Positions 8,805 through 16,156 of a stretch of DNA of 64,000 nt are shown piece after piece. Every line of letters starts with the position of its first letter. Position 1 is the first letter of the stretch. The notes beneath the pieces were generated by a model, which was not told where the DNA came from, did no database searches, and was given only the letters and a program-made list of their open reading frames with translations. A program made the position numbers and the translations under genes. Origin of the DNA: an uncultured bacterium (GTDB lineage Bacteria; Cyanobacteriota; Vampirovibrionia; Gastranaerophilales; Gastranaerophilaceae). The DNA lies in assembly GCA_949035555.1 (NCBI GenBank), contig CAROLD010000001.1, forward strand, positions 124,001 through 188,000. The letters run 5' to 3'.

Positions 8805-9077
8805 TTATTCATCAATAAGCTTAAAATCTTTACCGAGTTTGTTTTCGAGTGCAAGGATAAGTTCTGAAAGCGGAATGCCTAACGCTTCTGCAATTTTCCA
8901 CAGAGTTACAAGTTTACAATCAGTTTCAGCTCTTTCAATTTTACCCAGATTACTATCATTTATATCATACGAGTTTGCAAATTTTAAACCAGAAAGTTTT
9001 TGCTCTTCACGCTTATTTTTTATCAAATCTCCGAGAGCCTTTCTCAATTGTAAACTTTTTTCGTTTGTGTATTGCAT
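8805..9077 (-). CDS. Small XRE/Cro-CI family DNA-binding regulator
   Basis: A 90-residue protein that is almost wholly a helix-turn-helix domain: LRKALGDLIKNKREEQKLSG, FANSYDINDSNLGKIERAETD and LWKIAEALGIPLSEL, the normal HTH_3 order, with a short acidic tail. It is divergent from the 144-residue gene at 9159, with a near-perfect inverted repeat in the 81-base gap. That layout is typical of autoregulated Cro/CI-type pairs. The ribosome-binding site (GGGAA directly before the ATG) is poor. Whether it is of phage origin cannot be told; no phage genes are nearby. Confidence 0.88.
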   Translation of the reverse strand: MQYTNEKSLQLRKALGDLIKNKREEQKLSGLKFANSYDINDSNLGKIERAETDCKLVTLWKIAEALGIPLSELILALENKLGKDFKLIDE

Positions 9078-9108
9078 TTCCCAATAATAATTGATATCCT
9101 AACAGAGT

Positions 9109-9128
9109 GTTCGTCATGTATAACGAAC
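9109..9128. promoter_or_regulatory. Inverted-repeat operator between divergent genes
   Basis: GTTCGT (9109-9114) and ACGAAC (9123-9128) form 6-base arms around an 8-base centre that includes a TATAAC -10-like box for the rightward gene. The adjacent XRE protein is the obvious candidate binder. Confidence 0.6.
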
Positions 9129-9158
9129 TAGCAAGGGCAATATTTTTAGGGGGTAAAT

Positions 9159-9593
9159 ATGAAAAAGAACAAAAATTCTAAACCAATGGCTGATAACGTG
9201 TTAGACCAATTTCGGGAAGAACTTATGGATGATGCTTTTATTGACCTGCTTGAACAATCAGGTAGAGACAAATTATTGGCGCAAATTGCTGAAATCATTA
9301 TTACAGAGAATGTCTCTGACGAATTACGAAAAAAACGCGATATTTCCAAAATCCCTCTGAGAGAATTTTCGTTTTGGACTATATCTGACAAAGTTGATGA
9401 AATAGATAAGCAAATGAGGCGAGTTGAAGCTCTGCTTAAAAATCTAAGTATTATGTTTGCTTTCCATAAGGATTATAATGAAGATAAAGAGCAGATTGTT
9501 ACTATACTTGCTGTATTATTAGAAATTTTTAAAAACAGTAAAAAAGATATTGACGATTTACAAGAGTATTTGAACGAACGAAAAGCATGCTAA
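9159..9593 (+). CDS. Uncharacterised 144-residue protein divergent from an XRE regulator
   Basis: Not recognised. It is a charged, mostly helical soluble protein with no signal peptide or membrane segment. Residues 85-144 (DKVDEIDKQMRRVEALL … ILAVLLEIFKNSKKDI) have heptad-like hydrophobic spacing, so a coiled coil or helical bundle is likely. It is preceded by a strong AGGGGG ribosome-binding site at good spacing. It shares a divergent control region and operator with the XRE gene, so it is probably controlled by it. No toxin or antitoxin motif is visible, though the layout would allow one. Confidence 0.75.
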   Translation: MKKNKNSKPMADNVLDQFREELMDDAFIDLLEQSGRDKLLAQIAEIIITENVSDELRKKRDISKIPLREFSFWTISDKVDEIDKQMRRVEALLKNLSIMFAFHKDYNEDKEQIVTILAVLLEIFKNSKKDIDDLQEYLNERKAC

Positions 9594-9691
9594 TTTTTTA
9601 ATAATTATTTACTTTCAAAAATTTTTTCACAGATTTATAATTAACATAACAACAAATTTGAATGTATATTTTTGGGAGAAGAAAAGGGAAA

Positions 9692-10309
9692 ATGGACGGA
9701 TACAGTTTCGAGATTATAACAGGTCCGATGAGCTGTGGAAAAACAGAAGAGTTGCTTCGCAGAATTAGAAGATGTATTATTGCTAAGAAAAAAGTTAAAG
9801 TAATTTCACCGGATGTTGATACAAGAGCTAAAGGGGATTACATTGAGTCCAGAAACGGCTTATGGCTTGATGCTGTCAAGGTTAAGCATTCTGTACAAAT
9901 TTTGAGTTTGGTTAAAGATGCTGAAGTCGTTGCAATTGATGAATTGCAATTCTTTGATTCTAACATAGGAAAAGTTATTACCCAGCTGATGAATGAAGGT
10001 AAAAAAGTTATCGGAACAGGTTTGGAACTGGATTTTAAAGCTGAACCGTTTGGTTATATGCCTGAGTTAATGTGTATTGCAACTAAAATCGACAAACTTC
10101 ATGCTGTTTGTATGAAGTGCGGCTGTGAGCATGCCACCAGAACTCAAAGATTAATCGACGGACAGCCTGCGGATAAAAATTCTCCGCTTATAATGATTGG
10201 CGGCGATGAAACTTATGAAGCTCGATGCATTAAGTGTTACGAACTACCTGATGCTCACCCTGAACGTAAAAAGACAGGATTTAGACTTCTTCAGTTTGAT
10301 CACAAATAA
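9692..10309 (+). CDS. tdk: Thymidine kinase
   Basis: Type II thymidine kinase, which phosphorylates thymidine to dTMP in the salvage pathway. From the ATG at 9692 it has 205 residues. Features: P-loop GPMSCGKTEELLRR, Walker B-like DELQFFD, the zinc site CMKCGCEH … CIKC, lasso residues ATRTQRLIDG and IGGDETYEARC. An upstream in-frame ATG at 9662 has no ribosome-binding site, whereas AAAAGGG precedes 9692, and MDGYSFEIITGPM is a normal TK N-terminus. A promoter TTCAAA-N16-TATAAT lies in the gap after the 144-residue gene. It is followed by its own terminator. Confidence 0.95.
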   Translation: MDGYSFEIITGPMSCGKTEELLRRIRRCIIAKKKVKVISPDVDTRAKGDYIESRNGLWLDAVKVKHSVQILSLVKDAEVVAIDELQFFDSNIGKVITQLMNEGKKVIGTGLELDFKAEPFGYMPELMCIATKIDKLHAVCMKCGCEHATRTQRLIDGQPADKNSPLIMIGGDETYEARCIKCYELPDAHPERKKTGFRLLQFDHK

Positions 10310-10331
10310 TAATTAATACAATATTTAATTG

Positions 10332-10362
10332 AATGTGGAATGTAAAATTTCACATTTTTTTT
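10332..10362 (+). terminator. Intrinsic terminator after tdk
   Basis: AATGTGGAAT pairs with ATTTCACATT (one G-T pair) around a short GTAAA loop and is followed by a T run. The T run abuts the TTAATAT direct repeat. Confidence 0.7.
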
Positions 10363-10391
10363 AATATGTGTTAATATAGGCTTAGTAATAA
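10361..10391 (+). promoter_or_regulatory. TTAATAT direct repeat upstream of a -10 box (ctp gene)
   Basis: TTAATATGTG (10361-10370) and TTAATATAGG (10371-10380) are tandem with an exact 10-base period. A TAATAA -10-like hexamer follows at 10386-10391. The spacing from the second repeat to the -10 (8 bases) is nearly the same as at 5393-5422 (7 bases). Confidence 0.5.
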
Positions 10392-10466
10392 TTCTTTACG
10401 TCGGAAACTTTTTCAAAATAAATTCGTCCGATTAAGAAGAAGGAATTATTGGAGGTTTAAATAAGC

Positions 10467-11687
10467 ATGAGAAAAATCGTGAAAAAAAGCATTATATCAC
10501 TAGGGTTATTTGTGGTAATGTTCGGCTGGATTATCCAATCAAACGTTCAGGCATCTACCCCTGCGGAGTTGTATGATAATGTTTGGAGACTTATTAATTC
10601 TAAATACGTTGACCAGACAAACAACGAACAAAATTGGAGCAAATGGCGCCACAAATATGACAGTGTAATCAGAACAGATGAGGACGCATATGTCGCAATC
10701 GATACAATGGTTGCAAGTTTAAATGACCCTTATACAAAATTCTTAAATCCGAAAGAGTTTGCAGATGAAACAGGTTCAATCAAGGGTTCTTTAAAAGGTA
10801 TCGGTATTCAAATCGGTGTCAAAGACGGGAAATTGATGGTAATTGCACCAATTGAAGACACACCTGCTGAAAAAGCCGGATTGAAAGCGGATGACGAAAT
10901 TCTTTCTATTGACGGCAAAAGCACAAAAGGTATTACAGTTGACAAGGCGGCAGATCAAATTCGCGGGGAAGAAGGCACTCAGGTTAAACTTTTAATCAAC
11001 CGTAAAGACACAGAACCAAAAGAATATACTATTACACGTGCAGAAATCGAAATTAAGTCAATTTCACAAAAGCTTCCTGAAAATATCACAATGCCAAAAG
11101 ACGTCGGCTATATAAGATTAAGTTCGTTTATTAGCAGAAATGCTTCAAAAGAATTTGCAGATATTCTGACAAATTCGCCTGATAAAAAAGCCTTTATTGT
11201 TGACTTACGTTCAAATCCCGGCGGATTGTTGAGTAACGCAATTTATATTTCCGATATGTTCTTAGACGGAGGCGCAATTGTAAGCACAGTTGACCGTGAC
11301 GGCTACAAAGAAACCCAGAAAGCTACCCGAGGCGTACTTACAACAAAACCTCTTGTAATCCTCTTAAACAAAGGTTCCGCATCTGCAAGTGAAATCTTTT
11401 CAGGGGCAATGAAAGATAACAAAAGAGCTGTCCTAATCGGTACCCAATCATTTGGAAAAGGTCTTGTTCAGGAAATTAACAAGCTTCCAAATAATGCAGG
11501 TATAAATATTACAATTCAAAAATATTTGACCCCGAGCGGAACTGATATTCACAAAAAAGGAATCACTCCTGATATTGTGGTTGAACTCTCAGACGACGAT
11601 GTAAAAAATAAAGACGACGTCCAATTGAAAAAAGCAATTGAAGTTGCGCAAAGTCTTTCAAAAGGTTCATACGTAGTTCAAAAATAA
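10467..11687 (+). CDS. S41 family C-terminal processing peptidase (CtpA/Prc type)
   Basis: Periplasmic or lumen-side serine protease of 406 residues. Residues 1-29 form a signal peptide or anchor (basic start, IISLGLFVVMFGWIIQ, then VQAST). A PDZ domain (about 100-185, KGIGIQIGV … AEKAGLKADDEILSIDG) precedes the S41 catalytic domain. The nucleophile serine is in KGSASASEIF and the general-base lysine in SFGKGLVQE, the normal Ser/Lys dyad. GGAGG precedes the ATG. Family members trim C-termini of envelope proteins or cut peptidoglycan hydrolases; the substrate here is unknown. A response-regulator-like repeat in the promoter hints at stress control. Confidence 0.93.
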   Translation: MRKIVKKSIISLGLFVVMFGWIIQSNVQASTPAELYDNVWRLINSKYVDQTNNEQNWSKWRHKYDSVIRTDEDAYVAIDTMVASLNDPYTKFLNPKEFADETGSIKGSLKGIGIQIGVKDGKLMVIAPIEDTPAEKAGLKADDEILSIDGKSTKGITVDKAADQIRGEEGTQVKLLINRKDTEPKEYTITRAEIEIKSISQKLPENITMPKDVGYIRLSSFISRNASKEFADILTNSPDKKAFIVDLRSNPGGLLSNAIYISDMFLDGGAIVSTVDRDGYKETQKATRGVLTTKPLVILLNKGSASASEIFSGAMKDNKRAVLIGTQSFGKGLVQEINKLPNNAGINITIQKYLTPSGTDIHKKGITPDIVVELSDDDVKNKDDVQLKKAIEVAQSLSKGSYVVQK

Positions 11688-11694
11688 CTTAAAA

Positions 11695-11731
11695 CAAAAA
11701 GGCGGGCGATTTTTTAATCGCCCGCCTTTTT
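11695..11731. terminator. Bidirectional terminator between the S41 peptidase gene and prmC
   Basis: GGCGGGCGATT (11701-11711) and AATCGCCCGCC (11716-11726), with A-rich flank on the left and T-rich on the right. It serves the converging genes on both sides. Confidence 0.9.
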
Positions 11732-11732
11732 G

Positions 11733-12605
11733 TTATGCCTGTGCTAAAATTACACGGTCAATATTTGCCAGATCTTTCACAACCTGAATATTTGAAAATC
11801 CGTTTTTCTTCATAATTTCAGCAACATCACGGCTTTGCCCTATGCCGAGTTCAAACATAAGATATCCGCCGTCATTTAAAAATGAATGAGCGCCCGCAGT
11901 AATTTTTTCATAGAATTCAAGCCCTTTATCATCTGTTGTGTAAAGCGCTAAATCAGGGTCAAAAGTTACTTCTTTTTGAATGCTTGTTTTCATTTTTGGC
12001 GGGATGTAAGGCGGATTTGAGACAATAATATCAAATCTTTCGTCCTCTCTTATTTTCGCGAAAATATCAGATTTTCTAAATGATGCACGGTTGAAAAGTT
12101 TCATTTTTTCCATATTTTCAAATGCTACGTGCAGAGCATCTGTTGAAATATCAGCTCCAACAACCTGACAATCAGTTAATTTTGCAATCATGCAGGCTAT
12201 GCAGCCTGAACCGGTACACATATCAAGTGCCGCTTTAAAATTATTTTTCTCAATTAGTTCGATTGCTTTTCGAACAAGAATTTCTGTTTCATCGCGCGGT
12301 ATAAGCACGTCAGAATTTACTTTAAATTTTTCTCCCATAAAATCTGCCAAACCTATAATATGCTGGATTGGCTGGCGGGTTGAAGCACGAAGTTTTGCTT
12401 TCTCTGCGACAAATTTAAGCTTATTTTCGTCCAAATTTTTGCCTGTTAAAATATCAACAAGCGAATATCCGGCAAAATGCTCGATTAACATTTTAACTTC
12501 AATATTTGCTTCGTTAGGTTCAATTCCTGCATCTGTCAGGATTTTTACAATATCTTGAATTAACACTCTTTTAATCTTCCTCTTGCTCAAAAACTTTTCT
12601 AGCAT
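11733..12605 (-). CDS. prmC: Release factor glutamine methyltransferase PrmC
   Basis: SAM-dependent N5-methylation of the glutamine in the GGQ loop of RF1/RF2. The 290 residues include an N-terminal helical domain (YSLVDILTGKNLDENKLKF, PIQHIIGLADFMGEKFKV, VLIPRDETEILVRKA) and the catalytic domain with SAM motif ALDMCTGSGCIACMIAK and the catalytic NPPYIPP. The ATG at 12605 lies inside the 3' end of the upstream gene (35-base overlap); later in-frame starts are possible, so the first dozen residues are uncertain. prfA, the usual partner, is not adjacent. Confidence 0.93.
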   Translation of the reverse strand: MLEKFLSKRKIKRVLIQDIVKILTDAGIEPNEANIEVKMLIEHFAGYSLVDILTGKNLDENKLKFVAEKAKLRASTRQPIQHIIGLADFMGEKFKVNSDVLIPRDETEILVRKAIELIEKNNFKAALDMCTGSGCIACMIAKLTDCQVVGADISTDALHVAFENMEKMKLFNRASFRKSDIFAKIREDERFDIIVSNPPYIPPKMKTSIQKEVTFDPDLALYTTDDKGLEFYEKITAGAHSFLNDGGYLMFELGIGQSRDVAEIMKKNGFSNIQVVKDLANIDRVILAQA

Positions 12606-13080
12606 CGTGCTCGCGGATAATTCTGTCTATTTCGTCCCGAGCTTCAAGTTTCGAAATTAATTCTTTTTTCTCTATATTATATTTTTTGCATAATCGTTCA
12701 TAATAGTAAAGTTGTTTTTTAGTAGGTGCTTCTTTTGACATTTTTACTTCTTGTAAAAATTTACGTTTCTTCTTTTCAAATTCTTTATTTGCTTCAATTA
12801 TCGGACGCTGTTTTTCTTTGTAATCATAGTATTTCTTGCACTCTTTCAAATATTTTAATGTATCTTTTCTAAAATTGTCAGAGTCAAGCAGTTCGGCAAC
12901 AAACTCAAACCTGGAACAATTAAGTTCAAGATAATATTTTTCGTCCTCAACAAAAATTTCCCAGAGTTCATATACTGATAGTTCCTGAGATTTTTTCACA
13001 AGTGCGCGCAAATAATTACACAACGCTGATTTTTGATTTTTCGTCAAATCGAGATAAATCTCTTTTTTAATTGCATACAT
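12571..13080 (-). CDS. Uncharacterised lysine-rich helical protein
   Basis: Not recognised. From the ATG at 13080 (MYAIKKEIYLDLTKN) it has 169 residues; an upstream in-frame ATG at 13155 exists, but AAGG lies just before 13080 and the extra 25 residues look non-coding. The protein is highly charged, rich in Lys/Glu/Tyr, with long helical stretches (KECKKYYDYKEKQR, ANKEFEKKKRKFLQEV). The C-terminal APTKKQLYYYERLCKKYNI resembles the short SAP-like or helicase-associated helix found in some small proteins, but this is not firm. It overlaps prmC and is probably co-transcribed with it. Confidence 0.7.
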   Translation of the reverse strand: MYAIKKEIYLDLTKNQKSALCNYLRALVKKSQELSVYELWEIFVEDEKYYLELNCSRFEFVAELLDSDNFRKDTLKYLKECKKYYDYKEKQRPIIEANKEFEKKKRKFLQEVKMSKEAPTKKQLYYYERLCKKYNIEKKELISKLEARDEIDRIIREHDARKVFEQEED

Positions 13081-13202
13081 TTTACTAACCTTAAAATCTT
13101 CACACCCACGAAGGGAGTAACGAAGTAAATTAATTTTCGGTCTTTCACAAACCACACAAATTGATGTGCGTATCGGTCCTCATAAAACCGTGCTACTCGT
13201 GC

Positions 13203-13388
13203 CTATCGTTTAAACAAGTCCTTGACTGAAAATTTGCGGGTTTTGTTAGACAGGCTAAAGTCCAGCAACTTTCTCGCAATAGGATTTGTCTGGCGAGATT
13301 TCTGATGTTGATCAAAAACTTCCGTTACTCTCGTCTCTGTCGAATTCTCTTCAATTACTCTTAAGTTTTGTTCAGTCTTCTCTGCCAT
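13203..13388 (-). CDS. Possible 61-residue protein
   Basis: A short open frame, charged at both ends, with no recognised domain (…QTNPIARKLLDFSLSNKTRKFSVKDLFKR). A GAGG sequence sits about 14 bases before the ATG, a long spacing. Its orientation matches the downstream hypothetical gene and prmC, so it could start that operon. The gap to the next gene (13081-13202) holds nothing I can name. Confidence 0.4.
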   Translation of the reverse strand: MAEKTEQNLRVIEENSTETRVTEVFDQHQKSRQTNPIARKLLDFSLSNKTRKFSVKDLFKR

Positions 13389-13446
13389 GATTTTAATTGT
13401 ACCTCGTTACACTAATATAAACAAATTTCGCAACAATTAATTGCGT

Positions 13447-13473
13447 AATAATATATAAATTTTATATATTATT
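13447..13473. promoter_or_regulatory. Perfect 27-base AT-only palindrome
   Basis: AATAATATATAAA (13447-13459), one central T, then its exact reverse complement (13461-13473). It lies in the divergent gap between the small minus-strand ORF and the thioredoxin-like gene. It lacks a T-run and sits away from gene ends, so it is more like an operator than a terminator. Confidence 0.5.
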
Positions 13474-13599
13474 TACATATCGTTACAAATAATTATTTTC
13501 CCTGTTTTCTTACCCGGTTTGGCAAGGTTAGAGCGGGAATTGTTAAATTGTTATCTTGTTTGTATTAATGTGGTATAAATAAGAAAGGGAGATATTATT

Positions 13600-13992
13600 A
13601 TGAACGTAAAATCAATTATAACCGTACTTGCAATTCTGATTATTCCGCTTGTTGCGTTTTTCGGATTAACTTTCCACAAAGACACTTCTTCAATTGTGGC
13701 ACAGGCAAAAGGCAAACCGCAGATTATCAAATTCTCTTCAACTATGTGTCTTGAATGTAAAGAGGTTGAAAAAGTATTTAAAGAAGTTTTGCCAAAATAC
13801 GAAGACAAAGTTACTTATACAGAAATTATTGTTGATAACCGCGACGATATGAAAAATAATATGATTAGAAAATACAATATTAAACTTGTTCCGACAATTA
13901 TTATGTTGAATTCTGACGGAACTCAATACAAACGAATTGAATCATCAATTCCGGCATCAGAAATGGAAACATATATTAAAGGGTTAAAATAA
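13600..13992 (+). CDS. Membrane-anchored thioredoxin-fold protein with CLEC active site
   Basis: A 130-residue protein with an N-terminal membrane anchor (ITVLAILIIPLVAFFGLTF, about 6-25) and a thioredoxin fold facing the periplasm. The redox pair is C50-L-E-C53 in SSTMCLECKEVEKVF, an unusual dipeptide between the cysteines. KLVPTIIML gives the cis-proline loop. A GGGAG ribosome-binding site precedes the ATG. The stop codon overlaps the ATG of the ccdA-like gene, so the two are coupled. CcdA would pass electrons from cytoplasmic thioredoxin to this protein. Its substrate (cytochrome c maturation, disulfide reduction or peroxide defence) is not visible. Confidence 0.88.
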   Translation: MNVKSIITVLAILIIPLVAFFGLTFHKDTSSIVAQAKGKPQIIKFSSTMCLECKEVEKVFKEVLPKYEDKVTYTEIIVDNRDDMKNNMIRKYNIKLVPTIIMLNSDGTQYKRIESSIPASEMETYIKGLK

Positions 13993-14690
13993 TGGAAAGT
14001 TTAACACAGGTATTTTCAACACAGAGCAGTATTTATATTCTGTTTGCGGCAGCGTTTTTGGGCGGTTTAATTTCGTCAATTTCACCGTGCTCTTTATCAA
14101 TGCTGCCCTTGATAATAGGTTATATCGGCGGATATTCTAAAGAAAAACCGTTAAAAACCCTAATGCAGATGATAGTTTTTGTAATCGGTACGGGTATTGT
14201 TTTTGCCATAATCGGTGCAATTTGCGCGGTTACAGGTAAAATGTTTATCGGCAACCCTTATTTTGCTCTTATTGTCGCATCAATTATTATGATAATGGGC
14301 TTGAAAATTGTCGGGGTTATTGATTTTAACCTCCCGCCGATTGTAAAAGAAATTCCGCAAAACAAATTTAACAATGATTTTCTTTATCCTTTAATTTTAG
14401 GTGCGGTTTTTGCGCTAATCGGAACACCGTGTTCTACACCAATTTTGGCGAGTATAATGGCGTTCGCATCAATTTCAGCTAAAATAAGTTCAGCTGTCAT
14501 AATGTTATTCTTGTTTTCAATAGGACAGGGATTAATTTTAATCATTGCAGGTTTTATTACTTCAAAAATTAAAACAAGCGAAAAATTCTACCAATTATCC
14601 GAAAAGATTATGAAATTCAGCGGGGTTCTTCTTATCCTTGTTTCATTATATATTTTTTATAAGATTTTCGGCGGAATCCTTGTAAAATAA
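13992..14690 (+). CDS. ccdA: CcdA/DsbD-type transmembrane thiol-disulfide carrier
   Basis: A 232-residue inner-membrane protein with six hydrophobic segments that moves reducing equivalents across the membrane. The two redox cysteines sit in the typical proline-containing motifs SISPCSLSMLPLI and LIGTPCSTPILAS. It begins at the ATAATG junction, where its start codon overlaps the upstream stop codon. No cytochrome c maturation genes (ccsA/ccsB) are present in the window, so calling it a cytochrome biogenesis protein would go beyond the evidence. A strong AT-rich terminator follows. Confidence 0.9.
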   Translation: MESLTQVFSTQSSIYILFAAAFLGGLISSISPCSLSMLPLIIGYIGGYSKEKPLKTLMQMIVFVIGTGIVFAIIGAICAVTGKMFIGNPYFALIVASIIMIMGLKIVGVIDFNLPPIVKEIPQNKFNNDFLYPLILGAVFALIGTPCSTPILASIMAFASISAKISSAVIMLFLFSIGQGLILIIAGFITSKIKTSEKFYQLSEKIMKFSGVLLILVSLYIFYKIFGGILVK

Positions 14691-14731
14691 GTCTGAGTAT
14701 AGTATTATATATACTATATTTCAGACATTTT
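14691..14731 (+). terminator. Long AT-rich terminator hairpin after ccdA
   Basis: GTCTGA…TCAGAC outer arms with an inner TATAGTA/TACTATA stem (14691-14726), followed by ATTTTT. The ribH ribosome-binding site begins only two bases further on, so ribH transcription must either read through or start within this stretch. Confidence 0.75.
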
Positions 14732-14746
14732 TAAGGAGTAGGTATA

Positions 14747-15211
14747 ATGAAAACATTTGAAGGGCAATTAACCACAACAAGCGATGATAAATTCTGCATA
14801 ATAATCTCAAGATTTAATGATTTTATCGGTTCAAAATTGTTGGCAGGCGCTGTTGATGAATTAAAAAGACACGGTGTAAATCCTGATAATATTGATATCG
14901 TAAAAGTTCCTGGAGCTTTTGAAATTCCTGTTATTGCTCAAAAATGTGCAAAATCTGCAAAATATAATGCGGTAATCACACTGGGTGCAGTGATTAAGGG
15001 TTCGACTCCGCACTTCGATTATGTTTCTGCTGAAGTGTCAAAAGGAGTTGCACAAGTCAGCCTTCAAACAGGTGTTCCTGTTATTTTCGGAGTTTTAACT
15101 ACTGATAATATTGAACAAGCTATAGAAAGAGCCGGAACAAAAGCCGGCAATAAAGGCGCTGATGCCGCTAAAACTGCAATCGAAATGGCAAATCTGGTTA
15201 AATTAGTGTAA
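14747..15211 (+). CDS. ribH: 6,7-dimethyl-8-ribityllumazine synthase
   Basis: Penultimate enzyme of riboflavin synthesis, condensing the pyrimidinedione amine with dihydroxybutanone phosphate; it forms large cage-like oligomers. The 154 residues are standard. Motifs: [40 protein letters not shown] and [15 protein letters not shown] with [15 protein letters not shown] precedes the ATG by eight bases. It is solitary: no ribD, ribE or ribBA is adjacent, and no FMN riboswitch is visible upstream. Because a terminator hairpin abuts its ribosome-binding site, some post-transcriptional link with ccdA is conceivable. Confidence 0.95.
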   Translation: MKTFEGQLTTTSDDKFCIIISRFNDFIGSKLLAGAVDELKRHGVNPDNIDIVKVPGAFEIPVIAQKCAKSAKYNAVITLGAVIKGSTPHFDYVSAEVSKGVAQVSLQTGVPVIFGVLTTDNIEQAIERAGTKAGNKGADAAKTAIEMANLVKLV

Positions 15212-15252
15212 CCCGAAATTCCGTATTTGGATTTCAGGGAAAGGAGTTGAGT

Positions 15253-16143
15253 ATGACAGAAGTAATTACCGAGTACAGAAACGAGAACACCAAAGATATT
15301 GATTTATTATCAACTATCGATATGGTGAGAAAAATGAACGAAGAAGACCTGATAGTTGCAAAAGTTGTTGGAGATGAAGCTCCAAATATTGCAGCGGCTA
15401 TTGATATTATTGCAAAATCTTTCCTAAAAGGAGGAAGATTATTTTATTTTGGAGCAGGAACCTCGGGCAGGCTGGGTATTCTTGATGCTTCCGAATGTCC
15501 TCCTACGTTCAGTGTTGAACCTCAGATGGTTCAAGGCATTATTGCAGGCGGTGAAAAAGCCATTACAAGTGCCGCAGAAGGCGCTGAGGATAATTTTGAT
15601 GCCGGTAGAAAAGACGCAGATGTTTTAACAGACAAAGATGTTTGCGTTGTTATTTCAGCCAGCGGCAATCCTAAATATTTACTGGGTGTTCTTGAACGTG
15701 CTGACGAAATCGGTGCGGCTACAATTGGTATTACCTGCAACTCTAAAGGCAGAATTGCCGAAGAAGCAGGACATGTTATCTGTGCGGAAGTCGGACCTGA
15801 AGTTATAGCAGGCTCAAGCAGATTAAAAGCCGGTACTGCACAAAAAATGATTTTAAATATGCTTTCAACAGGTTCAATGATTAAAATCGGTAAGACCTAC
15901 GAAAACTTTATGATTGACCTTAAAGCAGTGAACGAAAAACTTAAAGATAGAGCTATCAGAATTGTATCTCAAATTGCAGAAGTTTCTCACAGCGAAGCTC
16001 TTGCCTCACTTTTGAAATGTGATTGGGAAATCAAAACCGCAATCATTATGAACAGATTAAAAATGGATACAGATAGTGCAAGATTGGAATTAAAAAAACA
16101 CGGCGGTGTACTAAGAAGAATTATTAATTCTTCCGCTGTGTAG
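15253..16143 (+). CDS. murQ: N-acetylmuramic acid 6-phosphate etherase
   Basis: Cleaves the lactyl ether of MurNAc-6-phosphate to give GlcNAc-6-phosphate, in peptidoglycan recycling. From the ATG at 15253 it has 296 residues. A SIS domain carries GAGTSGRLGILDASECPPT and CVVISASGNPKYL, and the EGAEDN and EVGPEVIAGSSRLKAGTAQK motifs are diagnostic. AAGGAG lies six bases before the ATG; the in-frame TTG at 15247 is too close to it. MurQ usually works with a MurNAc transporter or with AnmK; neither is in the window. It heads a probable murQ-gpsA-ricT operon. Confidence 0.95.
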   Translation: MTEVITEYRNENTKDIDLLSTIDMVRKMNEEDLIVAKVVGDEAPNIAAAIDIIAKSFLKGGRLFYFGAGTSGRLGILDASECPPTFSVEPQMVQGIIAGGEKAITSAAEGAEDNFDAGRKDADVLTDKDVCVVISASGNPKYLLGVLERADEIGAATIGITCNSKGRIAEEAGHVICAEVGPEVIAGSSRLKAGTAQKMILNMLSTGSMIKIGKTYENFMIDLKAVNEKLKDRAIRIVSQIAEVSHSEALASLLKCDWEIKTAIIMNRLKMDTDSARLELKKHGGVLRRIINSSAV

Positions 16144-16156
16144 GAGGATAAAAAAG

